64,000 nucleotides of DNA. Origin: Streptomyces ruber (GTDB taxonomy: Bacteria > Actinomycetota > Actinomycetes > Streptomycetales > Streptomycetaceae). The notes beneath the pieces were generated by a model, which worked only from the letters and a program-made list of their open reading frames with translations, was not told the DNA's origin and ran no database searches. The stretch's first letter is position 1. Each line of letters opens with the position of its first letter. Location of the stretch: contig NZ_BMQK01000011.1 in assembly GCF_014648075.1 (NCBI RefSeq), positions 62,001-126,000 on the forward strand. Direction: 5' to 3'. This document shows, one piece after another, positions 34,158 through 43,300 of the stretch. The translations under genes and the position numbers were made by a program.

Positions 34158-36533
34158 ATGACCATGACCCCGGACACCCCGCAGCGCCGCGTCCGTCCGC
34201 CCGCTCCCACCCGTCGCGCCGTCCTGCTCACGGCGGCCCTGGGAGCGGCCCACGCCGCGGCCCTCACGGCAGGCGCCGCCACCGCCGCCGACGACGACCC
34301 GTACGACACCCTCCGGCGCCGCTGGCTCGGTCTCGCCCTCGGCACCGGCTACGACCCGGCCGCCGAACCGTACGCCTCCCGCCTGCGCGAGACCGGCGAG
34401 CGCGCCCGTGAGCACCGCGCCACGATGGCCCCCACCCCCACCTCCCTCTGGCCCGGCCACCCCTTCGACCCGCCCGCCGGCATCACCCGCAGCTACGGCC
34501 GCCTGTGGACGATGACCCAGGCGTACGTCCAGGAGGGCACCGGACTCACCGCCGACGCCGGCCTCCTCGCGGACGTCCTCCGCGGGCTCGACCACCTCTC
34601 CGCGACCGTCTACAACCCCTCCACCACCCGGTACGGCAACTGGTGGGAATGGCAGATCGGCAGCCCTCGCCTCCTCATGGACATCACGGCCGCCCTGCAC
34701 GACCACCTGACGGACGACCGGCGGGCGGCGGCGTGCGCGGCCGTCGACCACTTCGTCCCCGACGCGCTGCTCCGCGACTACTCGGGCACCTCCACCGGCG
34801 CCAACCGCGTCGACCTCTGCCGCTCGGTCGCCCTGCGCGGCGTCCTCGGCCGCGCCCCCGAGAAGATCGCGCTGGCCCGCGACGCCCTCTCCCCGGTCTT
34901 CCCGTACGTCACCCGCGGGGACGGGCTGTACGCCGACGGCTCGTTCGTCCAGCACACGTGGGTCGCCTACTCGGGGACGTACGGGCAGGTCCTGCTCGAC
35001 GGCCTCGGGCGGCTCCTCGCGCTGCTCGCCGGGTCGGACTGGGAGGTCACCGACCCGAACCGGCGACTCGTGCTCGACAGCGTGGAGCGCGCCTACGCAC
35101 CGCTCCTCCACGACGGCCTGGTGATGGACTCCGTCAACGGACGCGCCATCAGCCGGGGTCTCCTCAAGGGTGACGACCAGGGGATCATGCGCTCCGACCA
35201 CTTCCACGGACAGGGCCTCATCGCGGCGATCGCGCTGCTGGCCCAGAGCGCGAGCGAGGCCGAGCGGAGGCGCTGGTACGGGCGGATCAAGGGCTGGACC
35301 GAGCGGGACACGGTGTCGCCGGTCCTCACCGCCCCGCAGTTCGGCGTCGCGGACCTGGCCCGGCTGCACGCGGTCGCCGGCTCCCCGGTGCCGCCCGCCG
35401 CCGACCCCGTCGGCCACCACCTGTTCGCCGCCATGGACCGGGCCGTCCACCGCCGCCCCGGCTTCGTCCTGAACATCGCCATGGCCTCCGACCGGATCGC
35501 GCACTACGAGTGCGGCAACGGCGAGAACCCGCGCGGCTGGCACACGGGGGCGGGCATGACGCTGTGGTGGCCGACCGGGGAGCCCGCCGACCGGGCCGAT
35601 CAGTACACGGACTGGTTCTGGCCGACCGTCGACTGGTACCGGCTGCCCGGCACCACCGTCTCCACCCGGCGGCTCGCCGACAAGGAGGGCGGGGAGTGGG
35701 GCGAGCCCAGGCCCGGCACGCGCTGGGTCGGCGGCACCACGGACGGCGAGTACGCGGCGATCGGCCAGCACCTGAAGGGACTGGGCTCCACGCTCGAGGC
35801 CCGTAAGTCGTGGTTCTGCCTCGCGGACTCGGTCGTCTGCCTGGGCGCCGGCATCACCTGTGCGGACGGCGTGCCGGTCGAGACCGTCGTCGACAACCGC
35901 AACCTCGGCGAGGGCGGCGAACGGGAGCTCACCCTCCGGCGCGGCTGGGCCCACCTGGCGGGCCACGGCGGCTGGATCCTCCCGGCGGGCGGCGACCTGC
36001 GCACGCTCCGCGAGGACCGCACCGGCGCCTGGTCCGGCATCAACACCGGCGGGAGCACCGAGCGCCGCACCCGCCGCTGGCAGACCCTCTGGCTGGACCA
36101 CGGCACGGACCCGGAGGCGGCGTCGTACGTGTACGTCCTGATGCCCGGCGCCTCCCGGGAGCAGGTCGCCGCCCGCGCGGCCGACCGGGGCCGGCTGACC
36201 GTCCTCGCCAACGACGCCCGCCGCCAGGCCGTCCACGTCCGCCCGCTCGGCCTCACGGCCGCGAACTTCTTCGGCCCCGGCACGGCGGGCCCGCTCACCG
36301 TCACCGCGCCCGCGAGCGTGCTCGTACGGCACCGGGGACGTGCCGCTACGCTGTGCGTGAGCGAACCACCGCGCACGGGGGAGCCGTTCGAGGTCCTCTG
36401 GGACCACCCCGTACGGGACGTCGTGCGTGCGGACCCGTCGGTCGAGGTCCTCGGCACGGGCCGGCGGCTGCACCTGCGCGTCACTCCGGGGGAGGTATGC
36501 GCGACCGGCCGATGTGAGGTGTCTCTCAGCTAG
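34158..36533 (+). CDS. Secreted polysaccharide lyase family 8 (hyaluronate/xanthan-lyase-like)
   Basis: A 791-residue exported lyase. The N-terminus has twin Arg in PTRRAVLLTAALGAAHAAAL, a Tat-like signal ending near AGAATAADD. The alpha/alpha toroid carries the PL8 catalytic triad: Asn in NWWEWQIGSPRLLMD, His and Tyr in FVQHTWVAYSGTYGQVL, plus the downstream Arg in SVNGRAISRG. The central beta-sandwich includes ECGNGENPRGWHTGAGM and MTLWWPTGEPADRAD; the C-terminal domain begins near residue 690. PL8 enzymes cleave uronic-acid polysaccharides (hyaluronate, chondroitin, xanthan, alginate) by beta-elimination. The substrate is not evident. The ATG at 34158 was chosen because it starts the signal region; another ATG lies two codons on. 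Confidence 0.9.
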   Translation: MTMTPDTPQRRVRPPAPTRRAVLLTAALGAAHAAALTAGAATAADDDPYDTLRRRWLGLALGTGYDPAAEPYASRLRETGERAREHRATMAPTPTSLWPGHPFDPPAGITRSYGRLWTMTQAYVQEGTGLTADAGLLADVLRGLDHLSATVYNPSTTRYGNWWEWQIGSPRLLMDITAALHDHLTDDRRAAACAAVDHFVPDALLRDYSGTSTGANRVDLCRSVALRGVLGRAPEKIALARDALSPVFPYVTRGDGLYADGSFVQHTWVAYSGTYGQVLLDGLGRLLALLAGSDWEVTDPNRRLVLDSVERAYAPLLHDGLVMDSVNGRAISRGLLKGDDQGIMRSDHFHGQGLIAAIALLAQSASEAERRRWYGRIKGWTERDTVSPVLTAPQFGVADLARLHAVAGSPVPPAADPVGHHLFAAMDRAVHRRPGFVLNIAMASDRIAHYECGNGENPRGWHTGAGMTLWWPTGEPADRADQYTDWFWPTVDWYRLPGTTVSTRRLADKEGGEWGEPRPGTRWVGGTTDGEYAAIGQHLKGLGSTLEARKSWFCLADSVVCLGAGITCADGVPVETVVDNRNLGEGGERELTLRRGWAHLAGHGGWILPAGGDLRTLREDRTGAWSGINTGGSTERRTRRWQTLWLDHGTDPEAASYVYVLMPGASREQVAARAADRGRLTVLANDARRQAVHVRPLGLTAANFFGPGTAGPLTVTAPASVLVRHRGRAATLCVSEPPRTGEPFEVLWDHPVRDVVRADPSVEVLGTGRRLHLRVTPGEVCATGRCEVSLS

Positions 36534-36675
36534 CCGTTTTGTGCGACCCCCACAAGCCGCACCGGCTGTGAGCAGTCGGATCGGCTGCATTCCAGCACGG
36601 TTCTGTCCGGTGGTACCAGGAAAACGGGTCGGAGACTGTACGGAGTCGACGGCGAGCTTTTCATGGTCCGCTTCG

Positions 36676-36681
36676 TAAGGT
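36676..36681 (+). promoter_or_regulatory. -10 element of accB (leaderless)
   Basis: TAAGGT lies 6 nt before the ATG at 36688, and no Shine-Dalgarno is present. Confidence 0.55.
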
Positions 36682-36687
36682 CGCTAC

Positions 36688-38271
36688 ATGACCGTTTTGG
36701 ATGAGGCGCCGGGCGAGCCGACAGACGCTCGCGGGCGTGTGGCCGAACTCCACGAGATCCGTGCGCAGGCGCTGGCCGGCCCGAGCGAAAAGGCCACCGC
36801 GGCGCAGCACGCCAAGGGGAAGCTCACCGCGCGGGAGCGGATCGAGCTGCTGCTGGACCCGGGGTCGTTCCAGGAGGTCGAGCAGCTGCGCCGGCACCGG
36901 GCGACCGGGTTCGGCCTGGAAGCCAAGAGGCCGTACACGGACGGTGTGATCACGGGCTGGGGCACCGTGGAGGGCCGCACGGTCTTCGTCTACGCCCACG
37001 ACTTCCGCATCTTCGGCGGCGCGCTGGGCGAGGCCCACGCCTCGAAGATCCACAAGATCATGGACATGGCCATCGCGGCGGGCGCGCCGCTGGTCTCCCT
37101 CAACGACGGCGCGGGCGCCCGTATCCAGGAGGGCGTCTCGGCGCTCGCCGGCTACGGCGGCATCTTCCAGCGCAACACCAAGGCCTCCGGCGTCATCCCG
37201 CAGATAAGCGTGATGCTGGGCCCGTGCGCGGGCGGCGCGGCGTACAGCCCCGCCCTGACGGACTTCGTCTTCATGGTCCGCGAGACCTCGCAGATGTTCA
37301 TCACCGGCCCGGACGTCGTCAAGGCGGTCACCGGTGAGGAGATCACCCAGAACGGCCTGGGCGGCGCCGACGTCCACGCCGAGACCTCCGGCGTCTGCCA
37401 CTTCGCGTACGACGACGAGGAGACCTGCATCGCAGAGGTGCGCTACCTCCTCTCGCTCCTCCCGCAGAACAACCGGGAGAACCCGCCCCGGGTGGAGACG
37501 GCCGACCCCACGGACCGCCGCTCGGACGTGCTGCTCGACCTGGTCCCGGCGGACGGCAACCGCCCGTACGACATGGCCAAGGTCATCGAGGAGATCGTCG
37601 ACGACGGCGAGTACCTCGAGGTCCACGAGCGCTGGGCCCGCAACATCATCTGCGCGCTGGCGCGCATCGACGGCCAGGTGGTCGGCATCGTCGCCAACCA
37701 GCCGCAGGTGCTCGCGGGCGTCCTGGACATCGAGGCGAGTGAAAAAGCTGCGCGCTTCGTCCAGATGTGTGACGCTTTCAATATCCCGATCGTCACTTTC
37801 CTGGACGTTCCGGGCTTCCTTCCCGGTGTCGACCAGGAGCATGGCGGCATCATCCGCCACGGTGCCAAGTTGCTGTACGCCTACTGCAACGCCACCGTGC
37901 CGCGGATCTCGCTGATCCTGCGCAAGGCGTACGGAGGTGCGTACATCGTCATGGACAGCCAGTCCATCGGGGCGGACCTCACCCTCGCCTGGCCGACGAA
38001 CGAGATCGCCGTGATGGGCGCCGAGGGCGCGGCCAACGTGATCTTCCGCCGGCAGATCGCCGGCGCCGAGGACCCCGAGGCGATGCGCACCCGCATGGTC
38101 AAGGAGTACAAGTCCGAGCTGATGCACCCGTACTACGCGGCCGAGCGCGGCCTCGTGGACGACGTCATCGACCCGGCCGAGACCCGAGAGGTCCTCGCCA
38201 GGTCCCTGGCCATGCTGCACAGCAAGCACGCGGACCTGCCCTCCCGCAAGCACGGCAACCCCCCGCAGTGA
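36688..38271 (+). CDS. accB: Acetyl/propionyl-CoA carboxylase carboxyltransferase beta subunit
   Basis: A 527-residue biotin-dependent carboxyltransferase that makes malonyl-CoA and methylmalonyl-CoA for fatty acids and polyketides. The N-domain oxyanion loop is SLNDGAGARIQEGVSALAGY, then FQRNTKASGVIPQISVMLGP and CAGGAAYSPAL. The C-domain has FLDVPGFLPGVDQEHGGIIR and RKAYGGAYIVMDSQSIGADL. The residue after GGAY is Ile (position 420). In S. coelicolor the corresponding Ile marks AccB and an Asp marks propionyl-specific PccB, so acetyl-CoA should be accepted. It works with a biotinylated alpha chain encoded elsewhere and the epsilon subunit downstream. Streptomyces uses the name accB for this chain, not for a biotin carrier protein. 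Confidence 0.93.
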   Translation: MTVLDEAPGEPTDARGRVAELHEIRAQALAGPSEKATAAQHAKGKLTARERIELLLDPGSFQEVEQLRRHRATGFGLEAKRPYTDGVITGWGTVEGRTVFVYAHDFRIFGGALGEAHASKIHKIMDMAIAAGAPLVSLNDGAGARIQEGVSALAGYGGIFQRNTKASGVIPQISVMLGPCAGGAAYSPALTDFVFMVRETSQMFITGPDVVKAVTGEEITQNGLGGADVHAETSGVCHFAYDDEETCIAEVRYLLSLLPQNNRENPPRVETADPTDRRSDVLLDLVPADGNRPYDMAKVIEEIVDDGEYLEVHERWARNIICALARIDGQVVGIVANQPQVLAGVLDIEASEKAARFVQMCDAFNIPIVTFLDVPGFLPGVDQEHGGIIRHGAKLLYAYCNATVPRISLILRKAYGGAYIVMDSQSIGADLTLAWPTNEIAVMGAEGAANVIFRRQIAGAEDPEAMRTRMVKEYKSELMHPYYAAERGLVDDVIDPAETREVLARSLAMLHSKHADLPSRKHGNPPQ

Positions 38272-38307
38272 CCCAGCGGACACCTTGAGACACGGAGACC
38301 GACACCC

Positions 38308-38502
38308 ATGAGCATCCCCGACATCCGCGTCGAGAAGGGCCACGCCGAGCCCGAGGAGGTCGCCGCCCTGACGGCCCTCCTCATGGCCCGCGCCGCCGCC
38401 CGCCCCGCCGACACCGCCCCGGCCCACCGCGGCCGCGTCCGCGCCGGCTGGCGCCGCCTGGAACGCGAGCCCGGCTTCCGGGCGCCGCACAGCTGGCGCT
38501 GA
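38308..38502 (+). CDS. accE: Acyl-CoA carboxylase epsilon subunit
   Basis: A 64-residue protein, MSIPDIRVEKGHAEPEEVAA onward, ending in LEREPGFRAPHSWR. Actinobacterial epsilon subunits share the head I.V..G.A..EE.AALTA.L and the Trp-rich tail seen here. The small subunit bridges the alpha and beta chains of acyl-CoA carboxylase and raises activity. GGAGA lies upstream of the ATG. It begins 36 bp after accB, so the two form one operon, ended by a 15-bp hairpin. Confidence 0.9.
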   Translation: MSIPDIRVEKGHAEPEEVAALTALLMARAAARPADTAPAHRGRVRAGWRRLEREPGFRAPHSWR

Positions 38503-38519
38503 GCCTCACCGTACGAACT

Positions 38520-38554
38520 GAAGGGGCCCCCTCCGATGTGGAGGGGGCCCCTTC
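38520..38554. terminator. accBE terminator (also faces the conservon)
   Basis: GAAGGGGCCCCCTCC (38520-38534) and GGAGGGGGCCCCTTC (38540-38554) form a perfect 15-bp stem with a 5-nt loop, 17 nt after the accE stop. The cvn2 operon ends in the opposite direction 102 bp further on. Confidence 0.85.
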
Positions 38555-38563
38555 GCCGTTCCC

Positions 38564-38602
38564 GCAGTTCCCCGCGCCCCAGGAAGGGTCGCGGGGAACT
38601 GC
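38564..38602. repeat. Dispersed palindromic repeat, GCAGTTCCCCGCG type
   Basis: GCAGTTCCCCGCG (38564-38576) and CGCGGGGAACTGC (38590-38602) form a 13-bp perfect stem. From memory, this palindrome (CAGTTCCCCGCGCCCC with its partner) is very common between genes in Streptomyces genomes. It lies 54 bp before the identical segment shared by the two cvnD genes. Confidence 0.65.
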
Positions 38603-38655
38603 CGCGACAAGCCACGACGCACCCGCAGATGGAATCCGGCCCCAGCAGCGCGGCG

Positions 38656-39180
38656 CTACCGCAGGCGGGCCATGAGTGCGTGTTCCACGAGGGTGATGAG
38701 GGCGGATTTGGCGTCGGCGCGGTGGCGGGCGTCGGTGGTGATGATGGGGGTGTCGGGGCCGATCTGGAGGGCTTCGCGGACTTCGTCGGGCTGGTAGGGC
38801 TGTTGTCCGTCGAAGCCGTTGAGGGCGATGACGAAGGGGAGTCCGCTGTTCTCGAAGTAGTCGACGGCGGGGAAGCAGTCGGCGAGGCGGCGGGTGTCGA
38901 CGAGGACGATGGCGCCGATGGCGCCGCGGACGAGGTCGTCCCACATGAACCAGAAGCGGTCCTGTCCGGGGGTGCCGAACAGGTAGAGGATGAGGTCCTG
39001 GTCGAGGGTGATGCGGCCGAAGTCCATGGCGACGGTGGTGGTGGTCTTGTCGCCGGTGTGGGTGAGGTCGTCGATGCCCGCGGACGCGGATGTCATGACG
39101 GCTTCGGTGCGCAGCGGGTTGATCTCCGACACGGCGCCGACGAACGTGGTCTTGCCCACGCCGAAGCCGCCGGCCACCAC
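38656..39180. repeat. 525-bp exact repeat, copy 1 (partner 43985-44509)
   Basis: Bases 38656-39180 match 43985-44509 at every position in the same orientation. After one mismatch (39181 G, 44510 A) a further 17 bases match. A separate 40-bp identity (39229-39268 with 44543-44582) covers the cvnC/cvnD overlap. Flanking cvnC, cvnB and cvnA copies are clearly diverged. The repeat starts exactly at the cvnD stop codon. This is the signature of recent gene conversion. Confidence 0.95.
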
Positions 39181-39246
39181 GATCTTCGCGGAGGTGGTGG
39201 AGCGACTAGGAGAAACCGGCCCTCCGCTAGAGCTTGCGAAGTCCAC
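38656..39246 (-). CDS. cvnD2: Conservon GTPase CvnD (accE-proximal copy)
   Basis: A 196-residue Ras-like GTPase (P-loop NTPase) that ends the conservon operon. G1 is GGFGVGKTTFVGAVSE at about 25-40, G3 is DFGRI, and G4 is the non-standard ALNGFDG (NGFD for NKxD). The protein has no membrane segment and is thought to work with CvnA-C in a receptor-like complex at the membrane. Only the N-terminal head (MDFASSSGGPVSPSRSTTSA) differs clearly from the second copy. Bases 38656-39180 are identical to 43985-44509. The start overlaps the 3' end of cvnC by 20 bp, as in the other conservon. Confidence 0.92.
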   Translation of the reverse strand: MDFASSSGGPVSPSRSTTSAKIVVAGGFGVGKTTFVGAVSEINPLRTEAVMTSASAGIDDLTHTGDKTTTTVAMDFGRITLDQDLILYLFGTPGQDRFWFMWDDLVRGAIGAIVLVDTRRLADCFPAVDYFENSGLPFVIALNGFDGQQPYQPDEVREALQIGPDTPIITTDARHRADAKSALITLVEHALMARLR

Positions 39247-39808
39247 TGAGCACCCTTTCGAGCAGTGTCACGTCTGGCTGGCCGCCGGCGTTCTCGTCGC
39301 CGCCGGGCTGATGGATGGCGACCAGGCCCGCCTCCGCCAAGTCGGCGACGAGGATCCTGGCCACGCCGAGGGGAATGGTCAGCAGCGCCGAGATCTCGGC
39401 GACCGACTTGATCTCTCGGCACAGGTTGCAGATCCGCTGATGCTCGGGCAACTGGCCCTGCATCTGGTGCGGCTGCGCGATGGTGTGCACCAGCGCCTCG
39501 ATGGCGAGCTGGTACCGCGGCCTGGTGCGGCCGCCCGTCATGGCGTACGGGCGCACCAGGGGATTGCTGGACGCCCCTGCGGGCGCCGGTTCAGGGGTGC
39601 GGCGCTGCGGCTGCACGGGCTGGATGCGCGGCGCCTGCGGCTGGTCGTACGGCGACGGCCCCGGATTCTGGGAGCCCGGGTGTGCGTACGGCCGGTGCTG
39701 GCTGGGTGCGGAGGGGAAGTCGTACCGGTGCTGGTCACCCTGGCCCTGGCCCTGGCCAGGGCCGTAGGACCAATTGCCCGAAGACGAACCGCCTGGGGGT
39801 GTTGCCAC
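39227..39808 (-). CDS. cvnC2: Conservon protein CvnC (DUF742, accE-proximal copy)
   Basis: A 193-residue protein. The first 90 residues are Gly/Gln/Pro-rich and disordered (SYGPGQGQGQGDQHRYDFPS). The DUF742 domain follows: LVRPYAMTGGRTRPRYQLAI, then CREIKSVAEISALLTIPLGV and ARILVADLAEAGLVAIHQPG, which resembles a winged helix-turn-helix. The GTG at 39808 is preferred, with GGAGGAGGAG about 6 nt upstream; an ATG 23 codons earlier lies in unlikely sequence. It is longer than the 132-residue paralogue because of the disordered head. Expected to help couple CvnA/CvnB to the GTPase. Confidence 0.88.
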   Translation of the reverse strand: MATPPGGSSSGNWSYGPGQGQGQGDQHRYDFPSAPSQHRPYAHPGSQNPGPSPYDQPQAPRIQPVQPQRRTPEPAPAGASSNPLVRPYAMTGGRTRPRYQLAIEALVHTIAQPHQMQGQLPEHQRICNLCREIKSVAEISALLTIPLGVARILVADLAEAGLVAIHQPGGDENAGGQPDVTLLERVLSGLRKL

Positions 39809-39904
39809 GATTTCTCCTCCTCCGACTGTGCCGTGCCCCAACGTTGTGGAAGCCGCGTCCCGAAACCTTACGGCCACGGGACGCCAAAACGCACCGCCTG
39901 TCTG

Positions 39905-40327
39905 TTAGTTGAGAAGGCTTCCTTGGAGCTCCGCTCGTAGATCGGGCGTCAGGACCGTGCCGGCACGGTCCACCAGAAGTGCCATTTCGTACCCGATGAG
40001 GCCGATGTCGGCTTCCGGATGAGCAAGGACCGCGAGCGACGAACCGTCGGAAATGGACATGATGAAGAGGAATCCCCGCTCCATCTCCACAACCGTCTGG
40101 TTCACGCTGCCGCCCTCGAAGATGCGCGAGGCGCCGGCGGTCAGCGAGGTCAGACCGGAGGCGACGGCCGCGAGCTGGTCGGCGCGGTCGCGGGGGAAGC
40201 CTTCGGACATCGCCAGAAGGAGTCCGTCGGCGGAGACCACCACCGTGTGGGACACCCCCGGGGTGTTGTCCACGAAGTTGGTGATCAACCAGTTCAGGTT
40301 CTGTGCCGCCTGGCTCATCGGGCTCAC
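39905..40327 (-). CDS. cvnB2: Conservon roadblock/LC7 protein CvnB (accE-proximal copy)
   Basis: A 140-residue roadblock/LC7 protein, a small alpha/beta dimer often partnering Ras-like GTPases. The conserved body is SQAAQNLNWLITNFVDNTPG, then HTVVVSADGLLLAMSEGFPR and ADQLAAVASGLTSLTAGASR. Two starts are possible. The GTG at 40327 has AGGAG 7 nt upstream; the ATG at 40318 lies 16 nt from it. I use the GTG, which adds three residues. The start is one base past the cvnA stop, so translation is probably coupled. Confidence 0.9.
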   Translation of the reverse strand: MSPMSQAAQNLNWLITNFVDNTPGVSHTVVVSADGLLLAMSEGFPRDRADQLAAVASGLTSLTAGASRIFEGGSVNQTVVEMERGFLFIMSISDGSSLAVLAHPEADIGLIGYEMALLVDRAGTVLTPDLRAELQGSLLN

Positions 40328-40328
40328 A

Positions 40329-43300
40329 CTAACGCTCCTGGTCGTAGGTGCTGTCAGGACCACTGTGTTCATTCCTTGTGGCCTGGCCGTTCGTTTCACT
40401 GCCTGCGTTGCGTCCCCGCTGGACCCCCCGGCGCAGGTTGCTCAGCCTGCCCCGGACGTCCTCGGGGGCGCGGGAGATCTGCGGTCCGCCCTGCGGGGTC
40501 GACGCGGCGGCCCCCTCGACCAGGTTGGCCTTGGGCACCCGCCGCGGCAGGCCGGAGGAGGTCACCCCGCCCGCCTTCGGCTTCCGGAGCTGGGAGGCCT
40601 GCTGCCACCGCTCGTCGTTCGCGGAGCGCCAGTCGTCGCCCGTCTCCGTCGCCGCCGGTTCCTGCGGCCCGTGCTGCCGCCCGCCGGCGGCACCGTTCGC
40701 GGGAGCGCCGCGGCGGGGCAGCCCGGCGTCGGTCAGCTCGTGCACGGCGGAGGGAGCCGGTCCCGGACGGTCGAAGCCTACGCGCTCGGCCTCCGCCACG
40801 TCAGCGGCCTGCGAAGATTCCGGTTCCGCAGCGTATCCGGCGTAGCCGGCGTGGTGATCGTTCGGGTAGCCGCCCTGCTGCGGCCAGTCGCCCTGGTAGG
40901 GCTGCTCCGGTGCGGTGGGGTACTGCTCCGGCGCGACGGCGTGCGCTCCGGCACGCTCGTCCTGCGCGGGCTCCGCATAGGCGGGCTCGGGGTACGCGGC
41001 GGAGGCGGGGAAGGACTCGGTCTGCGGCCCGCCGCCGTTCGGCGGGTAGTACGCGCCGTCGTACGCGGGCTGCTGCGCCTCCTGGTACGCCGTCTGCTGG
41101 TCGTAGTCCGTCTGCTGGTCCGGGTAGGCGGTACGGCCGGTGTCGTAGGCCTGACCGCCGGTGTCGTAGGTCCGACCGGTCGTCTCGAAGCCGTTCTCGC
41201 CGTACGGCGACGCCTCGGGGAACTGCGTGCCGTCCGCCGGGAGTTCGGGACGGTCCGTCTGTGTCTGGGCCTCCAGGGCCGCTCGGCGGTTCTCGCGCAT
41301 CAGGGAGCGGCCGACGGGGTCCAGCTCGCGGACGTCGTCCGGCACCTCGGCGTAGCGGCTGTCGTCGAAGCCGAGCTCCGCGGCCGTGCGCACCGGACCC
41401 GCGCCCGGGTACGTCTGCTGCTCCGGCTGCTCGGGCATGATCTGCGAGACCGTGAACTCGCCCGCGAGCGGCTGCTGTTCGCCGCCGCCACCGTGGGTGA
41501 TGGCGTCCGGGAGCATGACCAGCGAGGTGGTGCCCGCCGTCTCGCCGGAGGGGCGCAGCTGGACCCGGATGCCGTGCCGGTCGGACAGCCGGCCGACCAC
41601 GAACAGGCCCATGCGCTGGGAGATCGCGGCGTCCACGGTGGGCGGGTTGGCCAGCCGGTGGTTGATGTCCGCGAAGTCCTCGGCGGTCAGGCCGATGCCC
41701 TTGTCGTGGATCTCGATCATGATGCGGCCGTCGGGCAGCCGGGTGGCCGTCACCCGCACCTTGGTCTGCGGGGAGGAGAACGTGGTGGCGTTCTCCAGCA
41801 GCTCGGCCAGCAGGTGCACGAGGTCGGTCACGGCGCGGCCGTGGATCTCGGCCTCGGGGACGCCGGAGAGCTCGATGCGCTCGTACTGCTCCACCTCGGA
41901 GGAGGCGGCGCGCAGCACGTCGACCAGCGGCACCGGCTGGTCCCAGCGGCGGCCCGGCTCCTCGCCCGCGAGGACGAGGAGGTTCTCGCCGTTGCGGCGC
42001 ATACGGGTCGCGAGGTGGTCGAGCCGGAAGAGGTTCTCCAGCTGGTCCGGGTCCGCCTCGTTGTTCTCCAGGTCGGTGATCAGGGTCAGCTGACCCTCGA
42101 TCAGCGACTGGTTGCGGCGGGAGAGGTTGGTGAAGATCGCGTTGATGTTGCCCCGCAGCATGGCCTGCTCGGCGGCGAGCCGGACGGCCTCGCGGTGCAC
42201 CTGGTCGAAGGCGCGGGCGACCTCGCCGATCTCGTCCCTGGTGTGGATCGGGATGGGCTCGACGCGGGTGTCCACGCGACCGGGGTCGGTGCGCGAGAGC
42301 TGGTCGACCAGCATCGGCAGGCGCTGCTCGGCGACGCCGAAGGCGGCGGTGCGCAGCCGGTGCATGGAGCGGCTCATCTGGCGGGCCATGCGCCCGGCGA
42401 CGAAGAAGGCGGCGAGCAGGGCGATCACGACGATCGCGCCGGTGACGATCGCGTCCGTCCGGGCGTCGTCGGCGACGGTCGCGGCGTCCGTCACGGCCGC
42501 GTCGGCCATGTCGGACTCGATCGCGCGGTAGGCGTCGAACTTCAGCGTGTTGACCGCCCACCAGTTCTGCGCGGTGATGCCGTCCTCGGCGAGCGCGGTG
42601 CGGGCGCCGGGCTCGGTGGAGTCGAGCGCGGCCAGTGCCGCGACCATGTCCTTGGCGTCGGACGGCGGGGCGGTGTACTCCTCGCCCTTCGCGGCGGCCT
42701 CGGCCCGGGCCTGCTCGGCCAGCGCCGCACCGTCGGACTCGACCTTGGCCTCTTCCTCCTCGAGCCGCCGCGCGTCGGCCTCGGTGCCGCCGCCGAGGTA
42801 CTCCTGGACGCCGATGTTCTCCAGGTAGGCGTAGCTGGAGAGCGCGACGCGCTGGCTGGCGAGGCTGCCGGCACCGGGGCCCGGCTTGATCAGCATGTGC
42901 ATGCCGATGGAACGCTCGAGCGACAGCGCCGACTTGGTGAGCGACATCGCGTAGACCGTACGGCCGTAGCTGGTGACGTTGCCGGTGCCGAGGCTGAGCT
43001 CGTTGGCGAACTCGATCAGGGGGTGCGCGACCTGGAGGTATCCCTCCTCGGTCTGCACACCGGTGAGCTTCGAGGTGTAGGCGTTCGCACGCAGCGTCTC
43101 GAGGTCGGGCTCGACGTCGCGGAACAGCGACAGACGGCGCTCCAGGCCGGCCTTCGAGGGCATCTGCCGCGTGGCGGCGTCGAAGGCGTCGGCGGCCTCG
43201 TCGGTCGCCGCGCGGGCCTTGGTGACCGTCTCGTCGTCCTGGCCCTTGCCCTGCAGCAGGGGCGCGGCGGTGATGTCACGTTCGTTGTAGAGGGCGTCCG

